Shown in pieces: positions 1-9,449 of a stretch of 64,000 nt of DNA. Source of the stretch: Bacteroidota bacterium (GTDB taxonomy: Bacteria > Bacteroidota > Bacteroidia > Bacteroidales > FEN-979); the NCBI GenBank assembly GCA_026391835.1, contig JAPLDF010000046.1:30375-94374 (forward strand). Reading direction: 5' to 3'. The notes beneath the pieces were generated by a model. It was not told the origin of the DNA. It saw nothing but the letters and a program-made list of their open reading frames with translations, and ran no database searches. How positions within the stretch are numbered: position 1 is the stretch's first letter; every line of letters starts with the position of its first letter. Both the position numbers and the translations under genes were made by a program.

Positions 1-1
1 T

Positions 2-2374
2 TACTGCATCCGCATCACCGATGTGGAACCCCTGAGGTTCGATTTGCTGTTCGAGCGGTTCCTGAACCCCGACCGTGTGTCCATGCCCGATATCGATATC
101 GATTTCGATGAAGATGGCCGCGACCGCGTTCTGAAATGGGTTGTTAACAAATATGGCAAAGATAAGGTTGCCCAGGTGATCACCTTTGGAACAATGGCTG
201 CCAAGGGCGCCATCCGCGATGTGGGAAGGGTGCAGCGGCTGCCGCTGGACGAGGTGAGCAGGCTTACAAAGTTGATCCCTACCCGGCCGGGTATAACCCT
301 CAAGACCGCCTACGAGGAGGTGCCCGAGCTGAAGGCCGCACGCACTTCTTCAAACAAGGCAATTGCCGAAACCCTCCGGTTTGCTGAAAGTCTCGAGGGA
401 TCGGTTCGCCAGACGGGCATCCATGCCTGCGGGATCATCATCAGCCGCGATAACCTGATGGAATACATCCCGGTTACCACATCTAAGGAGTCGGAATTGC
501 TTGTTACCCAGTTTGATGGTGAATATATCGAAAAGGTGGGCATGCTCAAGATGGATTTCCTGGGATTAAAAACGCTTGCCATTATCAAAGATGCGGTGCA
601 AAACATCCGCGATTCGCGCGGCGTTGAGGTGGATCCCGAAAACCTGCCTTTCGATGATGCCCTTACCTACGAATTGTTCAGTCTTGGTAAAACAACCGGG
701 ATTTTCCAGTTCGAGTCGGATGGAATGAAAAAATACCTGAGGGACCTGAAACCCAATAAAATTGAGGACCTGATCGCCATGAACGCGCTCTACAGGCCGG
801 GCCCCATGGACTACATCCCAAGCTTCATTGCACGGAAACACGGAAGGGAAAAAATCGCCTACGACATCCCGGTGATGGATAAATACCTCAAGGATACCTA
901 CGGCGTTACCGTGTACCAGGAGCAGGTGATGCTTCTGTCGCAGGAGCTGGCCGGGTTTACCAAGGGACAGGCTGACTCGTTGCGCAAAGCCATGGGCAAG
1001 AAGATCGAATCGATGATGAATGACCTGAGGCCGAAATTTTTCGACGGCTGCAAAAACAACGGGCACGATCTGACCGTGGTAACAAAAATATGGAAGGACT
1101 GGGAGGCATTTGCAAATTATGCTTTTAACAAGTCACACTCAGCATGTTACGCGTATGTTGCTTACCGCATGGCCTATCTCAAGGCACACTATCCTGCCGA
1201 ATTTATGGCAGCAGTGCTTAGCCGCAACATCACCGAACTGAAGGAAATCACCCTTTTTCTCGACGAATGCAAGCGCATGCACATCCCTGTGCTGGGACCC
1301 GACGTGAACGAAAGTTCCACAGGCTTTGTGGCAAATAAGAAAGGCGAGATCAGGTTTGGCATGGCAGGAATAAAAAATGTCGGCGAGGCTGCTGTCAAGG
1401 CCATTGTTGCTGAGCGGATTGCAAATGGTCCATATCTCAACATCTTTGACATGACCCGCCGGATAAACTCCCACATGGTCAACAAAAGATGCATGGAGTC
1501 ACTGGCCAAGGCCGGCGCATTTGATTGTTTTGAGAATACCCACCGTGCACAATATTTTTTCCAGGAAAACAGTGATGACATGATATTCCTGGAGAAGATC
1601 GTGCGGCATGCCGCCGATTACCAGGCCCGGAAGGACTCCATCCAGCAGTCGCTGTTTGGGGAAGCGGAAGAGGTTCATTTCAAAGAAATTACCTTGCCCG
1701 ACTGCCGGCCATGGTCAAAGCTGGAACAACTTAAATTTGAAAAGGATGTCACCGGTTTTTACATGAGCGGTCATCCGCTCGATGACTACCATTTTGAGAT
1801 GGACCAGTTCTGCAACAAGACCATCGAAGATCTTAAACAGGACCTGAAGCATTTAAAAGGCAAGGAGATCACCTTTGCCGGGATTGTGATCGAGGCCAAC
1901 CATAAAATCGGTAAGACCGGAAAACCTTACGGCTCATTCGTGGTTGAAGATTATTTCAACTTTATCTCGCTCACCATGTTTTCCGAAGAGTACCTCAAAT
2001 GGAAACACATGCTGGAGGAGGGGCAATATGTATTTCTGAAAGCCCGCATCGAATCGAGGTTCGACAGCCCCGACCAGATGACGATCCGCATCAACCAGGT
2101 CATCCTGCTTTCGGAAGTGATGGAGAAATTTTCAAAGGTGCTGTCGCTTACCCTGATACTCAATGAACTCACCGTTGATACGATCCACAAGCTGCACCAG
2201 GCTGCCAATAAGAACAAGGGAAAGTGCCGGATGCGCATCAGGGTTCATGACCCTGATGATAACATCACCATTGACCTGCCTTCAAGAAAATACAGGGTAA
2301 ACCCCAAGGAGATGATCCATGCCCTCGAAGACCTGCCTGAAATTCATGTCCGGGTATTTGGCGAAACACAGTGA
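2..2374 (+). CDS. dnaE: DNA polymerase III subunit alpha, C-terminal part (5' end outside window)
   Basis: This is the catalytic subunit of the replicative DNA polymerase (C-family). The reading frame is open from base 2, so the gene is cut by the window edge; the PHP domain and the first part of the palm are missing. The palm acidic motif PDIDIDF, which carries metal-binding aspartates, is at bases 86-106. The finger-region motif YRPGPM is at about 791-808. Helix-hairpin-helix and OB-fold regions follow, the OB fold at about 1860-2110. About 790 codons are visible against roughly 1150-1200 for the whole family member. It ends in a normal TGA with no frameshift. A GTG at base 23 is in frame but is only an internal valine codon, because the conserved sequence continues upstream of it. 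Confidence 0.97.
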   Translation, partial: YCIRITDVEPLRFDLLFERFLNPDRVSMPDIDIDFDEDGRDRVLKWVVNKYGKDKVAQVITFGTMAAKGAIRDVGRVQRLPLDEVSRLTKLIPTRPGITLKTAYEEVPELKAARTSSNKAIAETLRFAESLEGSVRQTGIHACGIIISRDNLMEYIPVTTSKESELLVTQFDGEYIEKVGMLKMDFLGLKTLAIIKDAVQNIRDSRGVEVDPENLPFDDALTYELFSLGKTTGIFQFESDGMKKYLRDLKPNKIEDLIAMNALYRPGPMDYIPSFIARKHGREKIAYDIPVMDKYLKDTYGVTVYQEQVMLLSQELAGFTKGQADSLRKAMGKKIESMMNDLRPKFFDGCKNNGHDLTVVTKIWKDWEAFANYAFNKSHSACYAYVAYRMAYLKAHYPAEFMAAVLSRNITELKEITLFLDECKRMHIPVLGPDVNESSTGFVANKKGEIRFGMAGIKNVGEAAVKAIVAERIANGPYLNIFDMTRRINSHMVNKRCMESLAKAGAFDCFENTHRAQYFFQENSDDMIFLEKIVRHAADYQARKDSIQQSLFGEAEEVHFKEITLPDCRPWSKLEQLKFEKDVTGFYMSGHPLDDYHFEMDQFCNKTIEDLKQDLKHLKGKEITFAGIVIEANHKIGKTGKPYGSFVVEDYFNFISLTMFSEEYLKWKHMLEEGQYVFLKARIESRFDSPDQMTIRINQVILLSEVMEKFSKVLSLTLILNELTVDTIHKLHQAANKNKGKCRMRIRVHDPDDNITIDLPSRKYRVNPKEMIHALEDLPEIHVRVFGETQ

Positions 2375-2381
2375 AATAATT

Positions 2382-2397
2382 AATTACGAATTACGAA
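2382..2397. repeat. Short tandem AATTACG repeat downstream of dnaE
   Basis: Two perfect head-to-tail copies of the heptamer AATTACG (2382-2388 and 2389-2395) lie just after the dnaE stop. The array is short and no function is visible. It is one of several low-complexity intergenic motifs in the first 22 kb. Confidence 0.5.
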
Positions 2398-2458
2398 AGG
2401 AGATGCATTCAAGTCCGCCTGTCCGCTTGTTCACCCGTTTAATCTGAAAGGTTTTTTG

Positions 2459-2466
2459 TAATTTTG
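2459..2466 (+). promoter_or_regulatory. Candidate Bacteroidota -7 box for trxA
   Basis: TAATTTTG matches the Bacteroidota -7 consensus TAnnTTTG and lies 36 bases before the trxA ATG. The only clear upstream TTG (2427-2429) is 29 bases away, longer than the usual spacing of about 19-20, so the -33 element is unconvincing. Confidence 0.4.
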
Positions 2467-2502
2467 CACCAGAAGTTATTCACACGTTAAAAGTATATTC
2501 AT

Positions 2503-2820
2503 ATGTTCGAAACATTGACTGATTCAAATTTTGAGGAGAAGGTTGTAAAGAGCGATAAGCTTGCGGTTGTTGACCTGTCGGCTGCCTGGTGCGGCCCCTG
2601 CCGGATGGTATCACCCATCATCCATGAACTTGCAACGGAGTACGAAGGACGTATCGTGGCCGGCGAGCTCAACGTAGATGATAACCCCACTGTGACTGCA
2701 TTGTATAAGGTCAGGAATATTCCCACCGTCCTTTTTATCAAAGGCGGCCAGGTTGTTGACAAACAAGTTGGAGCAGTTCCAAAGGCAACGTACAAAGCGT
2801 TGATTGAAAAGTATATATAA
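2503..2820 (+). CDS. trxA: Thioredoxin
   Basis: A 105-residue cytoplasmic thioredoxin that reduces protein disulfides, normally recharged by thioredoxin reductase. The active site is WCGPC with redox cysteines C30 and C33, preceded by the typical VVDLSAAWC strand. A cis-proline is present in NIPTVLFIKGG, and the length is normal for a single-domain thioredoxin. There is no signal peptide. The ATG at 2503 gives the correct family N-terminus. It lies 20 bases upstream of the DUF58 gene, so the two may be co-transcribed. The glutamate in AGELNVDDNP sits where many thioredoxins have lysine (AKVNVDEN), a minor variation. Confidence 0.97.
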   Translation: MFETLTDSNFEEKVVKSDKLAVVDLSAAWCGPCRMVSPIIHELATEYEGRIVAGELNVDDNPTVTALYKVRNIPTVLFIKGGQVVDKQVGAVPKATYKALIEKYI

Positions 2821-2840
2821 ATTATCAGCAAAGCCTTTCC

Positions 2841-3776
2841 GTGTCCGCTACCATTGAACAAAGTCGCCTGGAGCAGTTCTCCTCACTTGAATTCCTGGCC
2901 CGCCAGGTGGTGGAGGGGTTTATAACCGGTTTGCACAAAAGCCCTTTCCATGGCTTCAGTGTTGAGTTTGCCGAACACCGGTTATACAATGCAGGCGAAT
3001 CGATCCGTTCGATCGACTGGAAGCTTTTCGGACGCACCGACCGATTGTATACGAAACGGTACGAGGAGGAGACCAACCTGCGGTGCCAGGTGTTTATCGA
3101 TAACTCATCATCGATGTACTACCCCGTGCTGGCCAAACCCGACATCGACCATCCCAATAAAATCACCTTTTCGGTGTATGTCGCCGCAGCCCTCATCTAC
3201 CTTTTCAGGAAACAACGGGATGCCGCGGGGCTCAGCATTTTTTCGGATGAGGTGGAGCTGCATACGCAGACAAAATCAAACCCGGTTCACAACAGGTACC
3301 TCTATGCTGAACTTGAAAAGCTTTTAATTCCCCGGCCGCCTGACCAGTTGAGGGGTACCAACGTGGCCCGCACCATCCACGAACTGGCCGAAAGGATACA
3401 CAAACGCTCGCTGGTGATTATTTTCAGCGACATGTTTGATAAATCGGCGCAGCCTGAAGAGTTGTTTTCGGCGCTGCAGCACCTGAAACACAACAAGCAC
3501 GAGGTGATCCTGTTTCACGTGGTTGATAAAAGCAAGGAACTTGACTTTGACTTTGAAGACCGTCCCTACAAATTCATTGATATTGAGACCGGGGAACAGC
3601 TCCGGGTGCATCCCTCCAAACTCAGGGAAAAATACGTGGAGTCCCTTGCCAGGTTTCGCAACGAACTCAAACTCCGGTGCGGGCAATACCATATCGATCT
3701 GCTTGAAGCCGATATCAATGCGGGGTTTGAACAGGTGTTGCTTCCTTACCTCGTCAAGCGGAGCAAGTTGTTTTAA
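2841..3776 (+). CDS. DUF58 domain protein (MoxR/BatA-associated type)
   Basis: A 311-residue protein of the DUF58 family, which usually sits beside MoxR-type AAA ATPases and BatA/BatB von Willebrand factor A proteins; its biochemical role is unknown. The hallmark is the segment around residues 45-90: an arginine-rich loop with AGESIRSIDWK, then LYTKRYEEE, then the MIDAS-like stretch FIDNSSSM. A vWA-like fold follows, with LVIIFSDMFD at about residues 190-200. No membrane helix is evident. The start is GTG at 2841; no in-frame ATG gives a full-length domain. The expected MoxR partner is not among the adjacent genes in this window, which is slightly unusual. It follows trxA after 20 bases. Confidence 0.88.
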   Translation: MSATIEQSRLEQFSSLEFLARQVVEGFITGLHKSPFHGFSVEFAEHRLYNAGESIRSIDWKLFGRTDRLYTKRYEEETNLRCQVFIDNSSSMYYPVLAKPDIDHPNKITFSVYVAAALIYLFRKQRDAAGLSIFSDEVELHTQTKSNPVHNRYLYAELEKLLIPRPPDQLRGTNVARTIHELAERIHKRSLVIIFSDMFDKSAQPEELFSALQHLKHNKHEVILFHVVDKSKELDFDFEDRPYKFIDIETGEQLRVHPSKLREKYVESLARFRNELKLRCGQYHIDLLEADINAGFEQVLLPYLVKRSKLF

Positions 3777-3801
3777 CCTTCCCTTATTTTTACTAATTTT
3801 G
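3768..3801 (+). promoter_or_regulatory. Candidate promoter for valS
   Basis: A -33-like TTG (3768-3770, inside the 3' end of the DUF58 gene) and the -7 box TAATTTTG (3794-3801) are separated by 23 bases. The -7 octamer is identical to the one before trxA. The spacing is a little long. Transcription would begin about 50 bases before the valS ATG at 3861. Confidence 0.4.
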
Positions 3802-3808
3802 CCGTTTG

Positions 3809-3842
3809 GCCATTTCGCCACGTTGCGATTTTGCCATTTCGC
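3809..3842. repeat. Direct repeat GCCATTTCGC in valS leader
   Basis: The decamer GCCATTTCGC occurs perfectly at 3809-3818 and 3833-3842, between the candidate valS promoter and the start codon. It would lie in the untranslated leader. No T-box or tRNA-like structure is apparent, and no function can be assigned. Confidence 0.5.
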
Positions 3843-3860
3843 TATTTAACACATAAATTT

Positions 3861-6512
3861 ATGGAAATTGCTTCCAAATACGACTCTTACGGGGTTGAAG
3901 ACAAGTGGTATGATTACTGGATGAAACAGGGTTTCTTCCACTCCGTTCCCGATGAACGTGAACCATATTGCATTGTGATCCCGCCGCCGAATGTTACAGG
4001 TGTCCTGCACATGGGGCATATGCTCAACAATACCATCCAGGATATCCTCGTCCGCCGTGCAAGGATGCTTGGAAAAAATGCCTGCTGGGTTCCGGGAACC
4101 GACCATGCCTCCATTGCGACCGAGGCAAAGGTGGTTGCGAAACTCAGGGAACAGGGCATTGACAAAGCCAGCCTTACGCGTGACGAGTTTCTCGAACATG
4201 CCTGGGAATGGAAAACCAAGCATGGAGGCATCATCCTCGACCAGCTGAAAAAGCTTGGCGCTTCCTGCGACTGGGAGCGTACCTGTTTTACCATGGACGA
4301 CGGGTTGTACGATTCAGTCATCGACGTATTCATCGACCTCTACAACAAGGGGCTGATATACCGTGGCATCAGGATGGTGAACTGGGACCCGAAGGCGCTT
4401 ACCGCCGTTTCTGACGAGGAGGTGAACTACAAGGAGGTCAATTCAAAACTCTATTATGTGCGGTATAAGGTTGAAGGCACACAGGATGAGTGGATTACCA
4501 TTGCAACCACCCGGCCCGAGACGATTCTAGGGGATACGGCCATCTGCGTGCATCCTGAGGATGAGCGTTACAGTCACCTGCGGGGAAAACGGATTCTTGT
4601 TCCGCTGCTCAACCGGTCGGTGCCGATGATTTTTGACGAATATGTCGACCGGGAATTCGGAACAGGTGCCCTGAAGGTGACTCCGGCACATGATATCAAC
4701 GACTACAACCTCGGGCTCAAATATAAGCTCGAAGTGATCGATACCTTCAATCCGAACGGCACCATGAGCGAGGCCGCCCGGCTGTTTGTGGGGGAGGACC
4801 GGTTTGTGGTACGGCGAAAAATCACCGAAGAGCTTAAAAACAATGGGCACATAGTTAAGATTGAAGAGTACACCAATAAAGTAGGATATTCTGAACGCAC
4901 GGATGAGGTGATCGAGCCGCGCATCTCGGTACAGTGGTTCATGAAAATGAAAGAACTTTCAAAGCCTGCTCTCGACATGGTTGAAGATGATACGATCCTG
5001 TTTCATCCCGCCAAATATAAAAACATGTACCGCCACTGGATGGCCAATGTGACCGACTGGTGCATCTCCCGCCAGTTGTGGTGGGGACAGCGTATCCCGG
5101 CCTTCTACCTGCCAAACGGCGAATTCATTGTCGCAAAATCAAAGGAAGAAGCCCTGGCAATTGCCCGGTCAAAAACCGAATATCGTGATGCTGAAATCAC
5201 CCTTGATGATCTCAAACAGGATGAAGATGTGCTCGATACCTGGTTTTCGAGCTGGCTCTGGCCAATCTCCGTTTTCGACGGCATCCGCAATCCCGGCAAC
5301 CCGGATATCAACTACTATTACCCGACCAACGACCTGATTACCGCTCCTGAAATCATCTTTTTCTGGGTGGCCAGGATGATCATGGCCGGCTGGGAATACC
5401 GCAAGGCGATCCCGTTCAAAAATGTTTACTTCACCGGGATCGTTCGCGACAAGCAAGGCCGGAAAATGTCAAAATCGCTAGGCAATTCGCCGGAGCCGCT
5501 CGACCTCATCAGGCAGAACGGCGCCGACGCCGTACGTGTGGGAATGCTGCTCTGCTCCCCGGCAGGGAACGATTTGCTTTACGATGATGCCCTGATTGAG
5601 CAGGGTCGTAATTTCTGCAACAAATTATGGAATGCCATGCGGCTTGTTAAAGGCTGGCCGGTGGATGATTCCCTTGCACAACCTGAGGTGAACAAGGTGT
5701 CGGTTGACTGGTTTAACTCGGCATTCAACGCCTCGTTGCTGAATATCAACGCACTTTATGACGATTACCGGCTTTCGGAGGCATTGATGGCCGCATACAA
5801 ACTGGTGTGGGATGACTTCTGTTCCTGGTTTTTAGAAATGATCAAGCCGGCGTACCAGCAACCCATCGACCGCCCTACTTTTGAAGCGGTGACCGGGTAC
5901 TTTGAAAAACTGCTGAAGGTGCTGCATCCGTTCATGCCTTTTATCACCGAAGAGATCTGGCATATCCTTGCTGAACGGGGAAGCACCGAATCGATCATGC
6001 TGAGTCTGCAGCCTGTCCCCGACGGGTATGACCAGTCGCTGATCGATAAGTTTGTCTTTGCCGAAGATGTGATCATGGCCGTCCGCAATGTAAGGAAGGA
6101 AAAGAATATCCCCCAGAAGGAATCGATCCGGCTGTTCATCCGGAAAAACAACAATGAAGAACCGGATACCACCTTCGATACCCTGGTTGGAAAACTCTGC
6201 AACATCTCCGAACTTGGATATGTCGCTGAAAAGGTTGACGGGAGCGTCTCTTTTATCGTTGGTTCCACTGAATTTTTTATTCCGTTAACCGGAACGATCG
6301 ATATCGCTGAAGAGCTGAAGAAACTTGAAGAGGAGCTGACCTATACCACAGGTTTCCTGGGGAAGGTAATGCAAAAACTTGGCAATGAAAGCTTTGTAAA
6401 CCATGCGCCCGCTGCCGTCGTTGATGTTGAGCGCAAAAAACAGGAGGATGCGGCATCCCGTATCCGGGTTTTGGAAGAGCAGATCAGGGGCCTTAAAGTA
6501 CAGCAACAGTAA
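3861..6512 (+). CDS. valS: Valine--tRNA ligase
   Basis: An 883-residue class I aminoacyl-tRNA synthetase that charges tRNA-Val and edits misactivated threonine. The HIGH-type motif appears as GVLHMGHML about 45 residues from the N-terminus, and the KMSKS loop as [11 protein letters not shown] near residue 540. The CP1 editing domain lies between them ([10 protein letters not shown] region). The C-terminus has the valyl-type coiled-coil tRNA-binding arm ([10 protein letters not shown] onward). ATG at 3861 is preferred because it begins MEIASKYD, the usual family start; an upstream TTG would add ten unrelated residues. The length is normal. It is followed by a large inverted repeat rather than a closely coupled gene. 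Confidence 0.97.
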   Translation: MEIASKYDSYGVEDKWYDYWMKQGFFHSVPDEREPYCIVIPPPNVTGVLHMGHMLNNTIQDILVRRARMLGKNACWVPGTDHASIATEAKVVAKLREQGIDKASLTRDEFLEHAWEWKTKHGGIILDQLKKLGASCDWERTCFTMDDGLYDSVIDVFIDLYNKGLIYRGIRMVNWDPKALTAVSDEEVNYKEVNSKLYYVRYKVEGTQDEWITIATTRPETILGDTAICVHPEDERYSHLRGKRILVPLLNRSVPMIFDEYVDREFGTGALKVTPAHDINDYNLGLKYKLEVIDTFNPNGTMSEAARLFVGEDRFVVRRKITEELKNNGHIVKIEEYTNKVGYSERTDEVIEPRISVQWFMKMKELSKPALDMVEDDTILFHPAKYKNMYRHWMANVTDWCISRQLWWGQRIPAFYLPNGEFIVAKSKEEALAIARSKTEYRDAEITLDDLKQDEDVLDTWFSSWLWPISVFDGIRNPGNPDINYYYPTNDLITAPEIIFFWVARMIMAGWEYRKAIPFKNVYFTGIVRDKQGRKMSKSLGNSPEPLDLIRQNGADAVRVGMLLCSPAGNDLLYDDALIEQGRNFCNKLWNAMRLVKGWPVDDSLAQPEVNKVSVDWFNSAFNASLLNINALYDDYRLSEALMAAYKLVWDDFCSWFLEMIKPAYQQPIDRPTFEAVTGYFEKLLKVLHPFMPFITEEIWHILAERGSTESIMLSLQPVPDGYDQSLIDKFVFAEDVIMAVRNVRKEKNIPQKESIRLFIRKNNNEEPDTTFDTLVGKLCNISELGYVAEKVDGSVSFIVGSTEFFIPLTGTIDIAEELKKLEEELTYTTGFLGKVMQKLGNESFVNHAPAAVVDVERKKQEDAASRIRVLEEQIRGLKVQQQ

Positions 6513-6635
6513 CCACTGAGGCACTAAGAACACTTAGTGGCACTAAGTAAGAATGTGTTTTTATGACAATGGATTGTTTTGTCATAAAAACCTGCATCTT
6601 AGTGTTTCTTAGTGTCCTTAGTGCCTTCGTGGTAA
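6511..6635. repeat. Large imperfect inverted repeat (ACTAAG family)
   Basis: The intergenic stretch between valS and the next gene is nearly one long palindrome. The left arm begins AACCACTGAGGCACTAAG and the right arm ends CTTAGTGCCTTCGTGGT, its near reverse complement. Each arm carries two or three copies of the hexamer ACTAAG or CTTAGT. A second perfect stem, TTTTATGACAA / TTGTCATAAAA, closes the centre. In RNA it would form a long hairpin that could end valS transcription or protect its 3' end. Similar motifs are, from memory, scattered between genes of environmental Bacteroidota. No transposase is present. Confidence 0.75.
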
Positions 6636-6658
6636 AAAAACAATCAAAACAAAAAAAA

Positions 6659-7723
6659 ATGACAAACATAGATAAAAGCAAACCGGTGATGGTCACCGGC
6701 GCCACAGGTTACGTAGCCGGCTGGCTGATCAAAAAACTGCTGGAAGAAGGGATCACGGTTCATGCAACTGTTCGGAACCCGGAAAAAAAGGAGTCGCTGA
6801 AATACCTTGATGCCATTGCCGCTAATACAAAAGGAAGCATCAGCTATTTCAAGGCAGACCTGCTTACCGAAGGTGCCTACGACGAGGCGATGAAAGGATG
6901 CGAACTGGTATTTCACACGGCATCACCCTTTACAAGCAAGATCAAAGATGCACAGAGGGATCTCGTGGACCCGGCACTCAAAGGGACCAGGAATGTCCTT
7001 GGATCTGTTAATCGCACTGAATCAGTAAAACGGGTGGTGCTGACCAGCAGTTGCGCTGCCATCATCGGCGATGCCAAAGATTGCCTGGGCTATCCCGGGG
7101 GGATCGCTACCGAAGCACAGTGGAACCTCACCTCAACAGTTGATCACCAGCCATACTCATACTCGAAAACGGTCGCAGAACAAGCCGCGTGGGAAATCAG
7201 CAAGGCGCAAAACCGCTGGGATCTTGTGGTCATCAATCCATCGTTCGTCATCGGCCCGGGGATCAATCCCGACGCCACCTCCGAAAGTTTCAGCCTCGTC
7301 AGGCAGCTGGGCGATGGCAGCATGAAATCAGGGGTTCCCGCGTTTTTTATCGGGGTTGTTGATGTCAGGGACCTGGCAGAGGCACATTTCAAGGCCGGGT
7401 TTACACCGGAAGCCAGTGGCAGGCATATCATTTCAGCCGAAAATACTGATTTTATGACATTGTCCTCATTTCTGCAAAAGAAGTTTGGCAATGCCTATCC
7501 CTTTCCGAAAAAGATATTGCCGAAGTCTCTCATATGGCTCATGGCGCCGGCCGCAGGTTTCACACGAAAAATGATCCGGCTGAACGTCGGCTATCCCTGG
7601 CGGGTTGACAACGCAAAAAGCATCAGGGAACTGGGCATGAAATACCGGCCAGTCGAAGGTTCGATCATCGATTTCTTCCAGCAGATGATTGACAACAAGG
7701 TATTCGTGAAGGGAAAAAAATAA
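6659..7723 (+). CDS. NAD(P)-dependent epimerase / dihydroflavonol-4-reductase-like dehydrogenase
   Basis: A 354-residue extended short-chain dehydrogenase of the dihydroflavonol-4-reductase/aldehyde reductase group. The N-terminal Rossmann motif is VTGATGYVAG. The catalytic Ser is in VVLTSSCAA and the Tyr-Lys pair in YSYSKTVAEQ, as expected for reduction of a carbonyl with NAD(P)H. The substrate cannot be told from sequence; bacterial relatives reduce aldehydes or ketones. ATG at 6659 is chosen because the cofactor motif begins shortly after it. An upstream in-frame ATG at 6563 would add 32 residues encoded by the inverted repeat, which is not plausible protein. It ends convergently with the FAD oxidoreductase, 29 bases away. 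Confidence 0.88.
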   Translation: MTNIDKSKPVMVTGATGYVAGWLIKKLLEEGITVHATVRNPEKKESLKYLDAIAANTKGSISYFKADLLTEGAYDEAMKGCELVFHTASPFTSKIKDAQRDLVDPALKGTRNVLGSVNRTESVKRVVLTSSCAAIIGDAKDCLGYPGGIATEAQWNLTSTVDHQPYSYSKTVAEQAAWEISKAQNRWDLVVINPSFVIGPGINPDATSESFSLVRQLGDGSMKSGVPAFFIGVVDVRDLAEAHFKAGFTPEASGRHIISAENTDFMTLSSFLQKKFGNAYPFPKKILPKSLIWLMAPAAGFTRKMIRLNVGYPWRVDNAKSIRELGMKYRPVEGSIIDFFQQMIDNKVFVKGKK

Positions 7724-7752
7724 GACCGCCGGACTTTAGCTGCCCGAAATTC

Positions 7753-9288
7753 CTAAGAATTTCTGGCAGACCTGATTTGAAAAGAGACCTTGTTGCGGTG
7801 GCAGATAATTTTGGCAACATCGCGTGCCGATTTGACCGCAACAGGCAAACCGCCCCCCGGAATTGACCAGTGGCCGACAAAGTAAAAGTCCTTCAACCCT
7901 GGCAGCTCACTTTTTACCGGTGACTGCGCAACAAGGTTTTTCCCCGGGAGCCAGCCCTGCACGCTGCCTTTCCAGTTGTTGGTGTATCGCTCGAATGTAG
8001 CAGGGGTTGCAATGTCGACCACCTCGATGTTCTCTTTCAACCCGGGAACCTTTTCATCTGCCAGGTCGATGATTTTTTCAGCGAATTTCTGCTTGGTGAG
8101 CCTGTAGTCTTCCGGGTTCGCCTTCCGTGCCTCAATCCAATAGTCGGCCCGGAGGGTGTAAAAACTGATGTAGATCACCGATTTTCCCTCGGGGGCAAGC
8201 GTCGGATCGTAATTGTTGAAGTGTACCTCGATAAACTCGTATTGCGTGCCGTCAGGGGATACCAGGGGTTGGGCAAGCGGGTACCGGTGAATATAGGATT
8301 GACCGTCGAAGGTGCTGTTCACCCCCAGCGATACCACGAACACGGAATAGTAAACCTTCATTTTTTCCTGGCTTTTAAGGCTCAGAATGACCGGATTCAC
8401 ATATTTCCCTTCCAGTGCCGTGAATAGGGTGAAATTCCAGTCGGCTGCCGAGATGGTGATATCAGATAATGAAGTTTCCCCGGTTTTTAAAAGGACTCCC
8501 TTTGCGTGGTTGTTTTCTGTCAGGATTTTTTCGACTTCGGTTGAATACCTTATTTTTCCGCCCAGTTCAAGGTACCTCTGCTCAATTTTCGAAACGAAGC
8601 CAACCGATCCGCCAATGGGGTACCCGGTTCCTTTCAGGTCGTTGAAGGCTAGCGGCAGCGTAACGATCAGCATGGATAGTTCATCGCCGTCAAAGAGCAT
8701 CCTGAAAGCCTCCTTCAAAAATGGACTCTTAAATTTTTCAGCCAGGGTGAAATTGGTTTCCCGTTTTACCCGGTTGAGGAAGAGCAGCAATGGAAGGTAT
8801 TTGGCATACCTGATTTTCTTATACCAGGGCATTAGCTGGGGAACCTCCCTGATCATGGGGGGTATTTCAAATGACTGTATCCTGCGCATGGTCCGGATCA
8901 GTTTCCTGATCACGGCAGTGTCCATGGGCGCTATGGAGAGCATGTATTGCTCAAGCCGGTCCAGGTTTGAATAGATGTGAAAGACCTTATCGCCAAAGAT
9001 GTCGGTGTTGTCTCTTAATTCTATTTCCAGCCTCACGTCATGATGGATGAACCTGATTGAACCCATATCGGCCAGTTCCGACCATAGGAGGTAAAAGGGA
9101 TTGCTGTCACCTGATCCAAGCAGCCACTGCAGCCCGCTGTCGAAAGTGAACCCCTTTCGCTGCCAGCCCGTGCAAAGGCCGCCGAAGGTGGAATGGCGTT
9201 CGAAAATTTCGGTATCGAACCCGTTCATCTGCAGGTAGCACCCGGCCGACAACCCTGCGACACCGGCACCGATGATGTTAATTTTCAT
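7753..9288 (-). CDS. CrtI-like FAD-dependent oxidoreductase (phytoene desaturase/isomerase family)
   Basis: A 511-residue flavoprotein of the phytoene desaturase / carotenoid isomerase / retinol saturase superfamily. The dinucleotide-binding motif is IIGAGVAGLSAGCYL at residues 4-18, followed by the acidic strand end EIFERHS and the family element FGGLCTGW. The C-terminal FAD-contact segment contains FVGHWSIPGGGLPVAV. It may act on a polyene or lipid, but no other carotenoid gene (crtB, crtE, crtY) is nearby, so the substrate is open. ATG at 9288 begins MKINIIGAG, directly at the nucleotide-binding strand; a start 18 bases upstream would add unneeded residues. It is divergent from typA, sharing a 161-base gap. 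Confidence 0.85.
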   Translation of the reverse strand: MKINIIGAGVAGLSAGCYLQMNGFDTEIFERHSTFGGLCTGWQRKGFTFDSGLQWLLGSGDSNPFYLLWSELADMGSIRFIHHDVRLEIELRDNTDIFGDKVFHIYSNLDRLEQYMLSIAPMDTAVIRKLIRTMRRIQSFEIPPMIREVPQLMPWYKKIRYAKYLPLLLFLNRVKRETNFTLAEKFKSPFLKEAFRMLFDGDELSMLIVTLPLAFNDLKGTGYPIGGSVGFVSKIEQRYLELGGKIRYSTEVEKILTENNHAKGVLLKTGETSLSDITISAADWNFTLFTALEGKYVNPVILSLKSQEKMKVYYSVFVVSLGVNSTFDGQSYIHRYPLAQPLVSPDGTQYEFIEVHFNNYDPTLAPEGKSVIYISFYTLRADYWIEARKANPEDYRLTKQKFAEKIIDLADEKVPGLKENIEVVDIATPATFERYTNNWKGSVQGWLPGKNLVAQSPVKSELPGLKDFYFVGHWSIPGGGLPVAVKSARDVAKIICHRNKVSFQIRSARNS

Positions 9289-9351
9289 GAGGTAAAGATA
9301 GGCCAAATCCTGACACTCACCAGGCTAAAGGTGAGGACTTAATCCTCCCCC

Positions 9352-9383
9352 AAATCGTAAATCCTAAATCGTCAATCGTAAAT
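9352..9383. repeat. Degenerate AAATCGT/AAATCCT tandem repeat
   Basis: Four imperfect copies of an octamer of the type AAATCGTA or AAATCCTA lie head to tail immediately upstream of the typA promoter. They could merely be a low-complexity intergenic repeat or could bind a regulator. Nothing in the sequence distinguishes these. Confidence 0.5.
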
Positions 9384-9384
9384 G

Positions 9385-9414
9385 TTTGTTGCGTCGATAT
9401 TTAGCGTACCTTTG
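9385..9414 (+). promoter_or_regulatory. Bacteroidota-type promoter of typA
   Basis: The -33 element TTTG (9385-9388) and the -7 element TACCTTTG (9407-9414) are separated by 18 bases, close to the Bacteroidota consensus TTTG-N19-TAnnTTTG. Transcription would start near 9420, leaving a leader of about 30 bases before the typA ATG at 9450. This is the best housekeeping promoter match in the window. Confidence 0.7.
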
Positions 9415-9449
9415 CAGACCATTTCAAATAGCCATTTTAAGATTTTAAC

